A stretch of 64,000 bases of DNA from Diabrotica undecimpunctata (lineage: Eukaryota > Arthropoda > Insecta > Coleoptera > Chrysomelidae). How positions within the stretch are numbered: the first letter of the stretch is position 1; each line of letters starts with the position of its first letter. The position numbers and the translations under genes are program-made. The stretch covers positions 122,779,961-122,843,960 of the forward strand of contig NC_092803.1 in the NCBI RefSeq assembly GCF_040954645.1, read 5' to 3'. Positions 22,710 to 32,689 of this stretch are shown piece after piece. A model generated the notes under the pieces. It searched no databases and was not told where the DNA came from. It saw only the letters and a program-made list of their open reading frames with translations.

Positions 22710-25700
22710 CTGGTCGAAGAGGTGTTGCCGACGTTGACTCGACCAACCTACGTCCTATTTTAGACTTTATTTTACATCATTCCGAAGGAGATGAACGTCC
22801 ATATTTGAAAGTTAAAGTCTTAGGAAAGGAAATTTTGGGATTATTGGATTCTGGTGCTTCAAAGACCATTGTAGGAAGAACTGGTTGGAAATTTTTACAA
22901 AACTTGGGTTTAGAGTTGGATACTTCGAAGAAGACCGTTTGTAGAGTGGCGAATGGTCAGATGTGTGAATCGTTGGGGGAATGTTTAGTACCTTTCATGG
23001 TTAGGGATCGCTTGCGTGTCTTGCCAGTATTAGTTATTTTGGACGTACCGCACATTCTGATTTTAGGATCTGATTTTTGGCGTGTTATGGGTATCGTTCC
23101 AGATTTGAGGCATAACGAATGGTATTTTTCGGACGCTCCAGCAATGGTAGGTTCAGTGGATCATCTCCGAGGTCAAACTATTTTGACCGATGCAGAGAAG
23201 TCGCAATTGGATGAAGTTATTAATAGAAGTCGTGAACTAATGGGCACTTCTCTTGGTTGTACTGATGTCACTGAGCATGTGATTGTTTGTAAATCTGCAC
23301 CCATAAAACAACGTTACTATCCTGTATCCCCAGTAATCCAAAGCCATATTGATAAAGAGCTAGAAGATATGTTGGCGAAAGGAGTAGTGGAGCGATCGAA
23401 TAGTGCTTGGTCGTCCCCGATTCTCTTGGTGAAGAAAAAGGTTCCAGAAGGTGAAGAACCAAAATGGAGGTTCTGCGTAGACTATCGAAAGCTTAATGCC
23501 GTAACAGAGAGGGATGGCTACCCATTACCGTACATCTCTAATATTTTAAATAAATTGAAGAACGCGCATTATCTTTCCACCATAGACATTAAGTCGGCGT
23601 ATTGGCAGGTACCTGTTGCTAAGGCTTCCAGGCCTTATACTGCTTTTACGGTTCCTGGTCGAGGTCTTTTTCAGTTTTGCAGAATGCCTTTTGGATTACA
23701 TAATGCCCCGGCTACATGGCAGAGGTTGATAGATCGTGTCCTCGGTCCGGAGTTGGAACCCTATGTTTTTACTTACTTGGATGACGTGGTCATCGTGACA
23801 AAGTCTATTGAAGAACATGTAAGGATCTTAGAGGAAGTCTTTAGACGCTTGAGAGAAGCTAAGTTAACCGTTAGCTGGGATAAATGTCAATTTTGTAGAC
23901 CGGAACTAAAGTATTTGGGTCATGTGGTTGATAGGAATGGACTACATGTTGATGGTGATAAGGTCAAGGCTATGCTACGTATCCCAACACCCACATCCGT
24001 CAAGGAAGTTCGTAGCATCATAGGCACATTTTCCTGGTATCGAAGATTTATTCCTTCCTTTGCGACACTACTAGCTCCAATTACAGCGATATTGAAGAAA
24101 GGAAGAAAATTCAATTGGACCCCGAGTTGTGAAGAATCTTTTCAGAAAATAAAAGAATGTCTAGTTTCTGCTCCGATACTTAATTGTCCTGACTACAATT
24201 TGCCTTTTGTTGTCCAATGTGATGCCTCAGGATATGGAGTGGGCGCCGTGTTATTGCAGCCAGGCCCGGATGGTGACGAAGTAATTAGTTTCCTGAGCAG
24301 ATCACTAACGCGTCAAGAAAGGAATTTTTCCACGACGGAACGGGAATGTTTAGCTGTGTTATGGGCAGTCGAAAAACTGCGTCCTTATTTGGAGGGTGTT
24401 CCGTTTACGGTCGTGACTGATCACGCATCCCTCGTATGGCTTCAAAATTTGAAGGATCCTACTGGAAGATTAGCTCGATGGGCGGTAAGATTGCAACAAT
24501 ATGACTTTAAGATTGTGCATCGGAAAGGAAAAGAACATGTTGTCCCCGATTTGTTATCTCGGTCAGTTCCCGTGCTTGATATGGTTGAAGAGGTTGTACC
24601 GCTTCCTAGTGGTGATAGTTGGTATGATAAACTTTGTAGAAAAATCGAGTCTAATCCCTTGAAGTATCCTCAGTGGAGAATGTCTGGTGGCAAACTTTAT
24701 AAATACATCCGTCCCAGTCATGGATTTTTGGTCGAGGAAGCGGACAATTGGAAGGAAGTCGTTCCTAAGGGTCAACGATTGGAAGTGCTGAAGTTGTGTC
24801 ATGATAGTCCTTTAGCAGGTCATATGGGGATCCTGAAAACTTATAAGCGTATTAACGAGAAGTATTTTTGGCCGAAACTGCGGAGTGATGTGTCTCGTTA
24901 CGTTGGACGTTGCTCACTGTGTGCCATGCATAAGGTGGAACAAGGTAAGCCCAAAGGCTTTATGACTCCTCAACCTAAAGCTACTCAACCATGGGAGATA
25001 GTAGCAACCGATCTTATGGGACCTTTCCCAAGATCAACTCAAGGCTATAAGTTTATCTTAGTGGTAATGGATGTGTTTAGTAAATTTTCTTTGGTATTTC
25101 CGTTGCGATCCTCAAAAGCCGTGCATGTCGTTAAGAAAATAGAAGAAGAAGTTTTTCTCGTATTTGGAGTTCCACGTCTGTTACTATGTGATAATGGTGT
25201 CCAGTATACTTCGGGTATTTTCAAGAAAATGATGGAAACCTATGGTGTCTCAGTTCGTTATAATGCGTTGTATCATCCACAGTGCAATCCATCTGAACGC
25301 TATAACCGAACCCTTAAAACAATGATGGCAACTTATATAGCTGACAACCATAGGAAGTGGGATGAAAATTTGGCCAAACTAGCATGTGCTACGCGCACTG
25401 CATACCACGAGTCGACTGGTCAAGATCCCTACTTCATAAATTTCGGTCGGAAGATGGTAGTGGATGGACGAGATTTTTCCCGAAAGGACAAACTCGGAGA
25501 CCCGGAGGACGAAGTAGCTAAAATGGGATATAATCGATCGCGTGGACTCCAGGAATTATTTGTTGATGTTAGAAAACGTTTAGATAAAGCTTCGGCTAAG
25601 TGTGAGAAGACCTATAATCTACGGAGACGTCCAGAGGAATTTCAGCCCCATCAGTCAGTATGGCGGAGAAATTTTGTGTTGTCAGATGCCGCTAAATATT

Positions 25701-25864
25701 TCACGAAAAAGTTAGCTCCTAGATGGATAGGACCCTACTTCGTGAAGAAGAAAGTTTCCCCCTGGACATATAGTTTAGAGGATGAAAATGGCAAGGATCA
25801 AGGTATTTGGAATATTAAGGATTTAAGGATTAGTAACCCGACTGGTGATCCCGATAGGATTTAG
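22682..25864 (+). CDS. pol: Gypsy Pol polyprotein (PR-RT-RNaseH-INT), made by -1 frameshift
   Basis: The frame opens after a stop at 22679-22681, lies -1 relative to gag and has no ATG of its own near the start. It ends with TAG at 25862-25864. Domains by genomic position: aspartic protease LLDSGASKTIVG (Asp codon 22847), RT with YLDD at 23774-23785, RNase H DASGYGVGAVLL from 24221, integrase zinc finger H-x6-H-x29-C-x2-C (24800, 24821, 24911, 24920), and catalytic Asp 25010, Asp 25190 and Glu 25295 (34 residues between the last two, as in NPxER Gypsy integrases). A GPY module (RWIGPYFVKKK) follows near the C-terminus. All key residues are present with no stops or frameshifts. Confidence 0.95.
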   Translation, partial: FGKRKEAHLTGRRGVADVDSTNLRPILDFILHHSEGDERPYLKVKVLGKEILGLLDSGASKTIVGRTGWKFLQNLGLELDTSKKTVCRVANGQMCESLGECLVPFMVRDRLRVLPVLVILDVPHILILGSDFWRVMGIVPDLRHNEWYFSDAPAMVGSVDHLRGQTILTDAEKSQLDEVINRSRELMGTSLGCTDVTEHVIVCKSAPIKQRYYPVSPVIQSHIDKELEDMLAKGVVERSNSAWSSPILLVKKKVPEGEEPKWRFCVDYRKLNAVTERDGYPLPYISNILNKLKNAHYLSTIDIKSAYWQVPVAKASRPYTAFTVPGRGLFQFCRMPFGLHNAPATWQRLIDRVLGPELEPYVFTYLDDVVIVTKSIEEHVRILEEVFRRLREAKLTVSWDKCQFCRPELKYLGHVVDRNGLHVDGDKVKAMLRIPTPTSVKEVRSIIGTFSWYRRFIPSFATLLAPITAILKKGRKFNWTPSCEESFQKIKECLVSAPILNCPDYNLPFVVQCDASGYGVGAVLLQPGPDGDEVISFLSRSLTRQERNFSTTERECLAVLWAVEKLRPYLEGVPFTVVTDHASLVWLQNLKDPTGRLARWAVRLQQYDFKIVHRKGKEHVVPDLLSRSVPVLDMVEEVVPLPSGDSWYDKLCRKIESNPLKYPQWRMSGGKLYKYIRPSHGFLVEEADNWKEVVPKGQRLEVLKLCHDSPLAGHMGILKTYKRINEKYFWPKLRSDVSRYVGRCSLCAMHKVEQGKPKGFMTPQPKATQPWEIVATDLMGPFPRSTQGYKFILVVMDVFSKFSLVFPLRSSKAVHVVKKIEEEVFLVFGVPRLLLCDNGVQYTSGIFKKMMETYGVSVRYNALYHPQCNPSERYNRTLKTMMATYIADNHRKWDENLAKLACATRTAYHESTGQDPYFINFGRKMVVDGRDFSRKDKLGDPEDEVAKMGYNRSRGLQELFVDVRKRLDKASAKCEKTYNLRRRPEEFQPHQSVWRRNFVLSDAAKYFTKKLAPRWIGPYFVKKKVSPWTYSLEDENGKDQGIWNIKDLRISNPTGDPDRI
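22685..22691 (+). promoter_or_regulatory. -1 ribosomal frameshift slippery site G_GGA_AAC
   Basis: GGGAAAC is in the right register: gag codons read TCG GGA AAC, so both tRNAs can re-pair after a -1 slip and enter the pol frame at CGG (22691-22693). It lies inside the 28-nt gag/pol overlap, 16 nt before the gag stop. The heptamer class X_XXY_YYZ is established for retroviral -1 frameshifting. Confidence 0.85.
22702..22745 (+). promoter_or_regulatory. Potential H-type RNA pseudoknot downstream of the slippery site
   Basis: Stem 1: GCACCT (22702-22707) with AGGTGT (22720-22725), six pairs including one G-U. Stem 2: TGGTCGA (22711-22717) in the stem 1 loop with TCGACCA (22739-22745), seven Watson-Crick pairs. 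Loops are 3, 2 and 13 nt. The spacer from the heptamer is 10 nt, slightly longer than usual. Found by eye, with no energy calculation. Confidence 0.6.
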
Positions 25865-26774
25865 GTCGGAGTAGAACGGACTAGCAAAAGTTTTGTCTAG
25901 TCTAAGTAAATTTAGTTAGTCTTTTGAAATTGGTTGTATTTATTTTTTTTGTTGTGTCCGTGAAGGATGACTGAGTGTTGGCTATGATCTGTTCTTAGGA
26001 TGTATTTGGATGGTCAACCGATTCGTTTTTTTTTGTGTTAGGTAGCCAATACGAAGTCGTAGGGTTGCGGTAGCCTTAATTTCTTTTGATTTATGGAATT
26101 GAATGTCACTTAGGTTTGGTCAGAAATATGTTGTCTTCGATGATATGGCGTTGGGATTTGTTTTGATGTTAGTAAGCCATTCTATTTAATTGGGATTTTT
26201 TCGAAGCCACATAATTATGTTTTGGTGAATCTTGTTGGATAATAGCTTAGTTTTGGATGATTCACTAAATTTCGTTGTATACGGATTTAAATTCTGAAAG
26301 ACCTATCTCATTTTTATTTTAATGAACAATTGGAATTACACTACTGTTTCGGTAGATGTTCCTCGCAGTATCAGTAAGAGTGGAATGGTGGAGAGTTTCT
26401 TATGGACTCATGTTATGCGAGGTATAGTGAAGTACTAGCGATGCCCCAGAGCTGGGAGGTCGCGAATAAGGGCAACATCCAGTAACCGACCTAATCAGTG
26501 TTGTCAGATTGACGTTGGAATTTGAAACTATTCTACTTGATCTCATACGATGAGAGATGACTGTTGTGTGGAAGTGGAGTAAGTGTTGTAAGTAAGTTGT
26601 TGCTTTGTGCGTGTGGTTTGAGATTGGTATGTCTTTCGTTGTCCAAGTACTTGCGCACGGTGAAGACGGTGTGGATGATGATTGTGTTGTGGACTTCGCT
26701 CGGAGTTTAGGTAGTGCGTCGCTAGCGCGAGGGAAAATTTTCTTCGTCTAGTTTTTCCTCGTAAATTTTCCTCT
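25865..26774 (+). other. 3' non-coding region of the Gypsy element, no env
   Basis: About 0.9 kb between the pol stop and the PPT with no frame above about 60 codons. No envelope-like protein is encoded. Confidence 0.75.
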
Positions 26775-26786
26775 GGGAAAGGGAGG
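26775..26786 (+). other. Polypurine tract
   Basis: GGGAAAGGGAGG three bases before the 3' LTR start, the expected plus-strand primer. Confidence 0.85.
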
Positions 26787-26789
26787 TGT

Positions 26790-28728
26790 TGTTACGTTCC
26801 AAATTTAAAGTAGAAAGTCCCACCTCTATTTTATCAAAATTTAAATAATTCAGGACGTGTAAGAGCGGTTGCCTATAATATATTATAAGCAAGGTGGCGA
26901 AAATAAAATTAGTAATTTTTAAATAGGGGTAATGTCTGGCAAATTGTGCTGAAGTTAAGGGAACACGTCCTCTTTTTTGTGAAGAAACTAATTTAGATCG
27001 TTCTTTCTAGAGTTATCTTGGAAGAATTGGGATCATAAAATTGAAATTTTTGAATCTCGGTATTATTCGGTGACCTCCGTGTGTCAAGTTGTCAAGTGTT
27101 CGGAAAGACGACGGAAAGAAAGTGATTCCAGATTTGACGGTGTTACTGAAAGGTTGGGCTAGATTAAAAACGGCATTTTGTTTTTTTGCTTTTGCTGCTG
27201 TTCCATGTGGGATCTGGACTAGTCCGAACCGTGTGGATATTCAAGGGGATTTGCTGCCTTCGTGGAAGGGTTTTTTTGGAATATCCACAATTTCGCTAAA
27301 AAAAAGCGGATCTACAGTACACGTGAATACCGGGAGTCGTATTTAGATCAAGAAATTAGCCTTAATCACGAGTCCAAATAGCCGGCTACGCTTCGGTCCA
27401 ATTTGGGATATTTCAAACCCCTAATCTGGCTAAGAAGGGTGAGTGTTAGAACATTTCGTTTTTAATTAATTAAAAAGTTGTAGTTATTTTTTTATCCCAT
27501 CTCTAAAAAGCTATTCACATTTTTATCAGTTTTCATACATTCAAGTTCGGAGACAAGTTTTTTTTTGTATTGCTCCATTATCGCCAAAAGGCAGATAAAC
27601 AAAGTGTTAAAATCAATATATTTATTTCCAAATAATTATTTTAGACACAGATGGTAATTAATGTTTTCTTGCTTCAGGGTTGGTTGGTTTGTTTGTTTTT
27701 TTCTGCTTCTTCTTCTTCGTATTTTTCCGTCTGGCTGTAATTTTTAACTTTTCAACATTGTCACACAAGTCTATGTACATCGGCAATCGTACGGGATTTT
27801 GGATTGAAGACACGCTGAACTATAACTGGAATTCCACGCGGTGAAGTATATGAAAATTCGAGGTATGGATCGATAATTAATTTTCAACGGAAGATTTAAG
27901 CGCCGTCTAATTTGGTTTGCGGAATACAATAGTTTTTTTTAAAGATTATTTGCTGTTAGTTTTTATTTTCATATTTACAAATACTTTACAGATTTTTTTT
28001 TAAAGATAATTTGCGGTTTATTTTATTAATTCAATATTTACACATACCTATTTTAATTTTGTAAACTGCGTCTAAGGGGGGGTTATATATTTGAGATTTA
28101 TTTTTTTATATTATTTTCTGCGCACGCACTTGAGCTCACGTGGTGTCCTATTTGCGTTAATTATTTTTTTTTGGTTGGTATTGAACCGCACACCCCTTAG
28201 CGTCCGGTACTTTTGATACGTCCTACCTTTCATTTTGTTCTGTTAAATAGAAATAACTTATGAATTTTTGTTAGGCAAGCAGAAGCCGCATTTTTATATT
28301 ATTTTTTTATTAAGCCTATGGTAAAGTTAAATAATATTGTAATATGTAATATGTATGTATTTATTTTCAACTATCTTGGGAATCTATTTATTAAAATTGA
28401 CTAAATTCTAATCTGACAATTTCATTTATTTTTTTATTTATTCAGGTTGTATACTGTTACTTAGTATTTTAGTAGTAAACCTATTGGTAAGTTGGTGGTT
28501 TATTGAATAGCAACGTAGGGAAGGCTGTGGGCCAATTTACCTGGCGCCCCTGATATAACTTCGGATTTTTTTTGTTTTGTGGACCGCACGACCATCTCCA
28601 CTGTTTTGTCTAGCCGCGAGCCATTCCCAGACTGTCACCGTATAGTACTTTTCTTTCCGGGTGTACGTCTGATTTATATTTGGTACATTCTGTAATTTTT
28701 TTATATAGATTCGGTTTTGTACGCCACA
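26790..28728 (+). repeat. 3' LTR of the Gypsy element (1939 bp)
   Basis: Matches the 5' LTR along its length apart from two homopolymer length differences (A run near 27307, T run near 28432). It ends GTACGCCACA, followed by the TTTT duplication. Confidence 0.95.
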
Positions 28729-28732
28729 TTTT

Positions 28733-28960
28733 ATCTGAAACTGGAGATTTTAATTTATTAAATTTAGTTATGTTTAGTTTACCCGTTATTTCTTTCCACT
28801 GTGATTTAATGAATTTCCGTATCTACCTCAGAAGTCCATAGAGGTCGGTTTCGATTCTTGAAGAGAAGACGTATGTATATGTCGTCCTTTGGCTTCCTTA
28901 TTATTGGTATAGCTTCGTTAGTTATTTTTTCGGGTGCTTTTTGTGATCTGCTCACAAAAG
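28733..28960 (-). pseudogene. Probable continuation of the Gypsy-split LINE
   Basis: On the - strand, AIPIIRKPKDDIYIRLLFKN and RPLWTSEVDTEI resemble the linker between the endonuclease and RT of EN-RT LINEs. It abuts the Gypsy target site whose other side (17780-18723) is also LINE. The link is inferred from position and order. Confidence 0.4.
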
Positions 28961-29560
28961 ATCTGATCATTTAAATGTAAATTGAATCGACTGATCTTAA
29001 ACTTTAAGTTTGGTTAGTTTAGGTTTTGTTAGATAAGGTTTTAGTTCCAAAAAAATTATTAATCTATCCGACCTTCCGCGTTTTTATTCACTTTACCTCC
29101 TTACCCGCAATTTTTATGTTTTATTTCGCACCGGAGTATGTTATGATCGATTTGCTTTGAAATTTCACAGCTCTTTTTTAATTATTGATAGTTTGTTTTA
29201 CCCAGAGACCGTATCATAAAAGTTCTAACATATTTATAATTGGAGTAATCCAATCAAAATGCCCAGGCCAAAATTCCTAAGATTTCCGGGGAATAAAAAT
29301 ATCCTACTCAATCTTAAAATCTCTCTTGACTTGACTTATAAAAGAAATTTTTTTAAAAAATCCGTCACTATATAAACTGCATTTATTTTAACAACACTAG
29401 AAATCCTAAGAATTCCCACTTGGCGAAACTAAATTTAAATGTTTACCACTGTGCTTTCTACAACTTCCAAAACAGATAGATTGATAAATTATTCGGCAAG
29501 AGAATCAATCGCTTTCCACATGCCGTTCATCACGGCAAAAATTTTTAGTGGATTTAGTTT
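28961..29560. other. AT-rich intron sequence, no gene seen
   Basis: No recognisable coding or repeat structure. Confidence 0.5.
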
Positions 29561-29589
29561 CTAGTACTCAAAACCGAGTAAAGAACTAA

Positions 29590-29771
29590 AACAGAAAGAC
29601 GGTATTAGATTAAATTTCAATGCAGGGCATCTGTCAGCCGCTTATACGTATTTCAACCTCATTAGTTATTAGAGCCTCTGCATATGTAGCTCTCCTTATG
29701 AGGTTGAAATGCGTATAAGCGGCTGGCAGATGCTCTGCATTGAAATTAAATCTAATACTGTCTTTCTGTTG
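29590..29771. repeat. Long foldback repeat (family M1)
   Basis: Arms of about 74 bp at 29590-29663 and 29697-29771: AACAGAAAGACGGTATTAGA at 29591 is inverted near 29752-29771, and CGCTTATACGTATTTCAACC at 29640 is inverted as GGTTGAAATGCGTATAAGCG at 29703. The spacer is about 33 bp. Related to the 3941-4070 element. Confidence 0.8.
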
Positions 29772-29970
29772 CATTTATTTTGTTAATTATGGCGTTTTTT
29801 TTTCAATGTACATATGGAGAGCTATTAAAAATTTGGCAACAATCCAGTACGATTAGTCATGTTTGTTTATTTTAATAGAATGAGTTTGGCATTTTTTATT
29901 TGATTTTTTCGATCAAAATCACCGTAAGAGAATTTTTAAAAATGTGTAAGTGGTAAATTTATATTGTCAC

Positions 29971-30124
29971 CTTTTAGAGATCTGACGAAGGACTGCCAGA
30001 ACTTAGCCTTCTTAGAAGGGGTTTCGTTAAGGCTTATCATTTCCAAATGTTCCTTGAAAGACATGGTGTTAGTTGTTGGATGTTAACTTTCTTTCTAGAT
30101 TCGGTCTTTTTCGGTCGTTCGTCC
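29971..30124 (-). CDS. Host gene, exon with the start codon
   Basis: On the - strand TTTTTTTGTTACAG precedes the exon (acceptor ends at 30125). After about 60 nt of 5' UTR, ATG at 30064-30062 lies in ACACCATGT, with A at -3. It encodes MSFKEHLEMISLNETPSKKA, then KFWQSFVRSLK plus one base (G), and ends at donor GTGACA (29970-29965). The single base joins GA of the exon at 14675-14946 to make Gly, giving a 121-residue protein. The coding start 95 nt before a donor and the upstream acceptor imply at least one more 5' non-coding exon at higher coordinates. Not identified with certainty. Confidence 0.7.
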
Positions 30125-30129
30125 CTGTA

Positions 30130-30590
30130 ACAAAAAAATAGTATACATATTATATACAACCTAAAAATTAAAATGAAACAAAAAGACATGAGTCAAAACA
30201 TGAGAACAAAACTATCATGAATTCAAACTTAAAAAATTTAAAGTGTTATTAAAAAAAAGTATATATAAAATAATATTAAGATTTATAATCATAAATATCA
30301 AAGATATGTAAGAATTAAGAAAGGCTGAAAGAAAAAGACGCGAAGAATAAAAATGCTTAGAATTATTTCTAATACAACAAAAATAAATGCTATATACAGA
30401 AATATAAGCAAGTCAAAATTAAAAAAAGTGAAAGTGGGAAATAAAACATGTTGCGAACATATATTGATCAATGTCTTAGTGGAAAGATAATTGTGGATAA
30501 TTGTTATTTTTATATGCAATTATGTATATAGAAAACCATAACGTAATATGTGATAATAAATCAAAATTAGAGCCAGTTAATAAAAAAATC
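30130..30590. other. AT-rich stretch, no gene seen
   Basis: Only AT-driven frames, on the - strand. Probably intron upstream of the exon at 29971-30124. Confidence 0.45.
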
Positions 30591-30599
30591 ATAATTAAA

Positions 30600-31625
30600 C
30601 TTATCGATTCTGCACATAATAGAGAAAACATTTGCCAATGATAGAAAGAATACATATTCAGGTAGTTAAGCTTCCAACTAGCACAAAGGGATAAGACATA
30701 TGCCAATGCTGAGGTAGAAATACCACAACCAATACTTGGCGAAGTAGAAGTATTAGGTGCAACAGACACAAAGGAGAATTCCATTGATTGGCAAGCAGTA
30801 CAAAAAGTTGGCTTATGATGACGACATAAAAATTAAGGACAGCAAAATAGACCGTATTTAAGTAATGAATCATCAATTAAAATCATTGGCTGACGCAGTA
30901 GGACTGATTGTCAGCACAGACAAGACTAATTTCATGAAAGTATCGCGCAGAAACCGGGATAACTCTGATATTAATTCGATATTAACGAATACAAACTATC
31001 TACAGAGTGTAAAGAAAGAAGTTCTTCGGCATAATACTTAAGAGGAACAATGAAGTTGAAGAGGAAATCTTAAATAACAGCGAGAAATAAGGCTGCAGGA
31101 ACTTTGAAATTAAAATTACTGTCAACAAATCTAAAACAAAGAACCTATAATACCGTTATAAAATCAGTAGTATTATACGAGGTTGAGAGGCATGGCTCTA
31201 ACACTAAAAAGACGACAATGCCTTTTTACCTTTGAAAACAAAATAATAAGAAAGATTCTAGAGCCCAAGCTAAATTAACAGGGTACCAGGAAGATTCGTT
31301 GACACACATAAATTAGAGATCTTTCTAAAGAACCCCTAATAAGAAGCATAGTCAGATTCCGGAGACTTGCACGTCTATGTTCTGAGATGTTGAAATGAAA
31401 GAGGTGCCAGAAATCGACGCCAACTGGAAAGCGCTACTGGGTACTCCGTGACAAAGACTGGTAGACCTCCTGACATTAAAATGGCACCTCCTGGAGCTCA
31501 ATATATCTGCATCATTAGAAAGAGCTGTAATGGACCGCAAAATGTAGCGAGGCATATGCAGGAAGGCTAAAGATCTTAAAGGGATTTGTGGCCACCGGAA
31601 GTAAGTAAAAAAAGAATAATTAATA
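30600..31625 (+). pseudogene. LINE RT and C-terminal fragment (family E)
   Basis: KLAYDDDIKIKDSKIDRI near 30808-30861 is RT motif C (AYADD with Ala changed to Asp). SLADAVGLIVSTDKTNFMKV (30886-30946) follows, then TLKLKLLSTNLKQRTYNTVI and later RDLSKEPLIRSIVRFRRLAR near 31313-31372, a LINE C-terminal block. Upstream, PQPILGEVEVLG near 30727 may belong to it. Multiple stops. Confidence 0.75.
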
Positions 31626-31670
31626 GATCAGAACGTAGAAACAATATACAGAATCGATATTTATATAATC

Positions 31671-31935
31671 GGTGCCCTCCGTCTGGGAATATTTTGACAG
31701 ATTAATTGTCGGAAACATACAACACTAAAATTAATACCATACTAATACTAATATATAAACGACTGCAAAATTTCAGAAATAGACAATATTAGCTTTTGTT
31801 TCAATTGCTGCAGTTGTATTTTGTTAATAAGCTGCATGTAAATAATTGTTTACTTTAAGTTACAACTAACGTGGGCAATAAGCACGTACGCTTGGTTGTA
31901 TAGTAACTTTCAGCCGCTTCCATTAGAAGTTAAGA
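31671..31935 (+). repeat. MITE family M4, second copy
   Basis: GGAATATTTTGACAGATT near 31693 and CGTACGCTTGGTTGTATAGT near 31886 match, in order, parts of the MITE at 60309-60764 (inverted there). About 265 bp, internally shorter than that copy. Confidence 0.6.
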
Positions 31936-31939
31936 TTTG

Positions 31940-32685
31940 TCCAATATAGCCAAAAAATAATTACTATATTTATTGGATAGTTGGAACTGGATTGAGTGAA
32001 CAGAGCATACCAATATTGTTAAGTAAGTTTTTATTATTCTATGGTTTTAAAATAGGAATTTTTCTGAATAATACAAAAGTGGGTATACTTACTACTTATA
32101 CCTATAAAACTAAAAATATTTTGTTCTAGATAAACAACATTTTATTTGCTTTTATTTTAATTTTAATGTCTTTTACAAGTATAAATAACTATGGATTTTA
32201 ATGAATATTGCGAATTTTGCAACTTTTAAATACTAAGCTTGTAGTTTAAATTATTGCTTTTCTAAAAATATGTTTATGTGACATTTAGTACTAATATTTA
32301 TTTTATAATTGGCGTTTTTATATCTAATTTTTATAGTTTATATAATTTATGTTAATATACTTTGTTAACATCAATTTTAATTAAGTAGCTGACGATCCAA
32401 TAGCTAGTACATTGCTTTCCTGTTATAAGCCATGATTTGAATTTTTTTCGGAACATTTCGTCTGCAACTGCGGCAGACATGATCAAAAGCGATGCTGCAA
32501 CGAGCACAAACTTCCCTTTATCACTTGAGAAGCAACATGACGAAAAAAAAATTTCAAACTACGGTTTACAAATCCGGAAAACTACACTATTGTACAGACT
32601 CCTATATGTAGAATCCTTGATTCTATAGATAACTAAATAAATAAAAAATATCGAAGCTTCGATTTCCATTTAAAACTTTTTACCG
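31940..32685. other. AT-rich stretch with a weak exon-like patch
   Basis: Mostly featureless. On the - strand, 32530-32430 contains a frame reading KFVLVAASLLIMSAAVADE, which looks like a signal peptide, after a pyrimidine-rich TTGCTTCTCAAG acceptor-like run. No in-frame ATG and no donor was found, so it is not called as a gene. Confidence 0.3.
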
Positions 32686-32689
32686 TAAA

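Larger units (their letters stand above)
18724..28728 (+). mobile_element. Complete Ty3/Gypsy LTR retrotransposon
   Basis: A 10,005-bp element delimited by TGTTACG...CCACA LTRs and flanked by TTTT at 18720-18723 and 28729-28732 (4-bp target duplication). Order: 5' LTR, PBS, leader, gag, pol with PR-RT-RNaseH-INT, 3' non-coding region, PPT, 3' LTR. Integrase after RNase H places it in Ty3/Gypsy. There is no env frame in the 925 bp after pol. Both large ORFs are uninterrupted and the LTRs are almost identical, so the insertion is recent and possibly competent. It lies in a LINE within a host intron, antisense to the host gene. Confidence 0.95.
14947..29970 (-). other. Intron of the host gene, about 15 kb
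   Basis: Bounded on the - strand by donor AAAG|GTGACA at 29971/29970 and acceptor TTTTGCAG at 14950-14947. It contains three LINE remnants, a foldback repeat, the complete Gypsy element (antisense to the gene) and an M1 foldback. The intron is inferred from splice consensus and phase, not from transcripts. Confidence 0.65.

Noticed and set aside
25865..26789. Searched for an env gene after pol
   Set aside because: No frame longer than about 60 codons, so the element is not an errantivirus-type with envelope.
30476..30876. Overlapping - strand frames of 72-102 codons
   Set aside because: The + strand carries decayed LINE sequence here (AYADD-like motif at 30808), so these are shadows.
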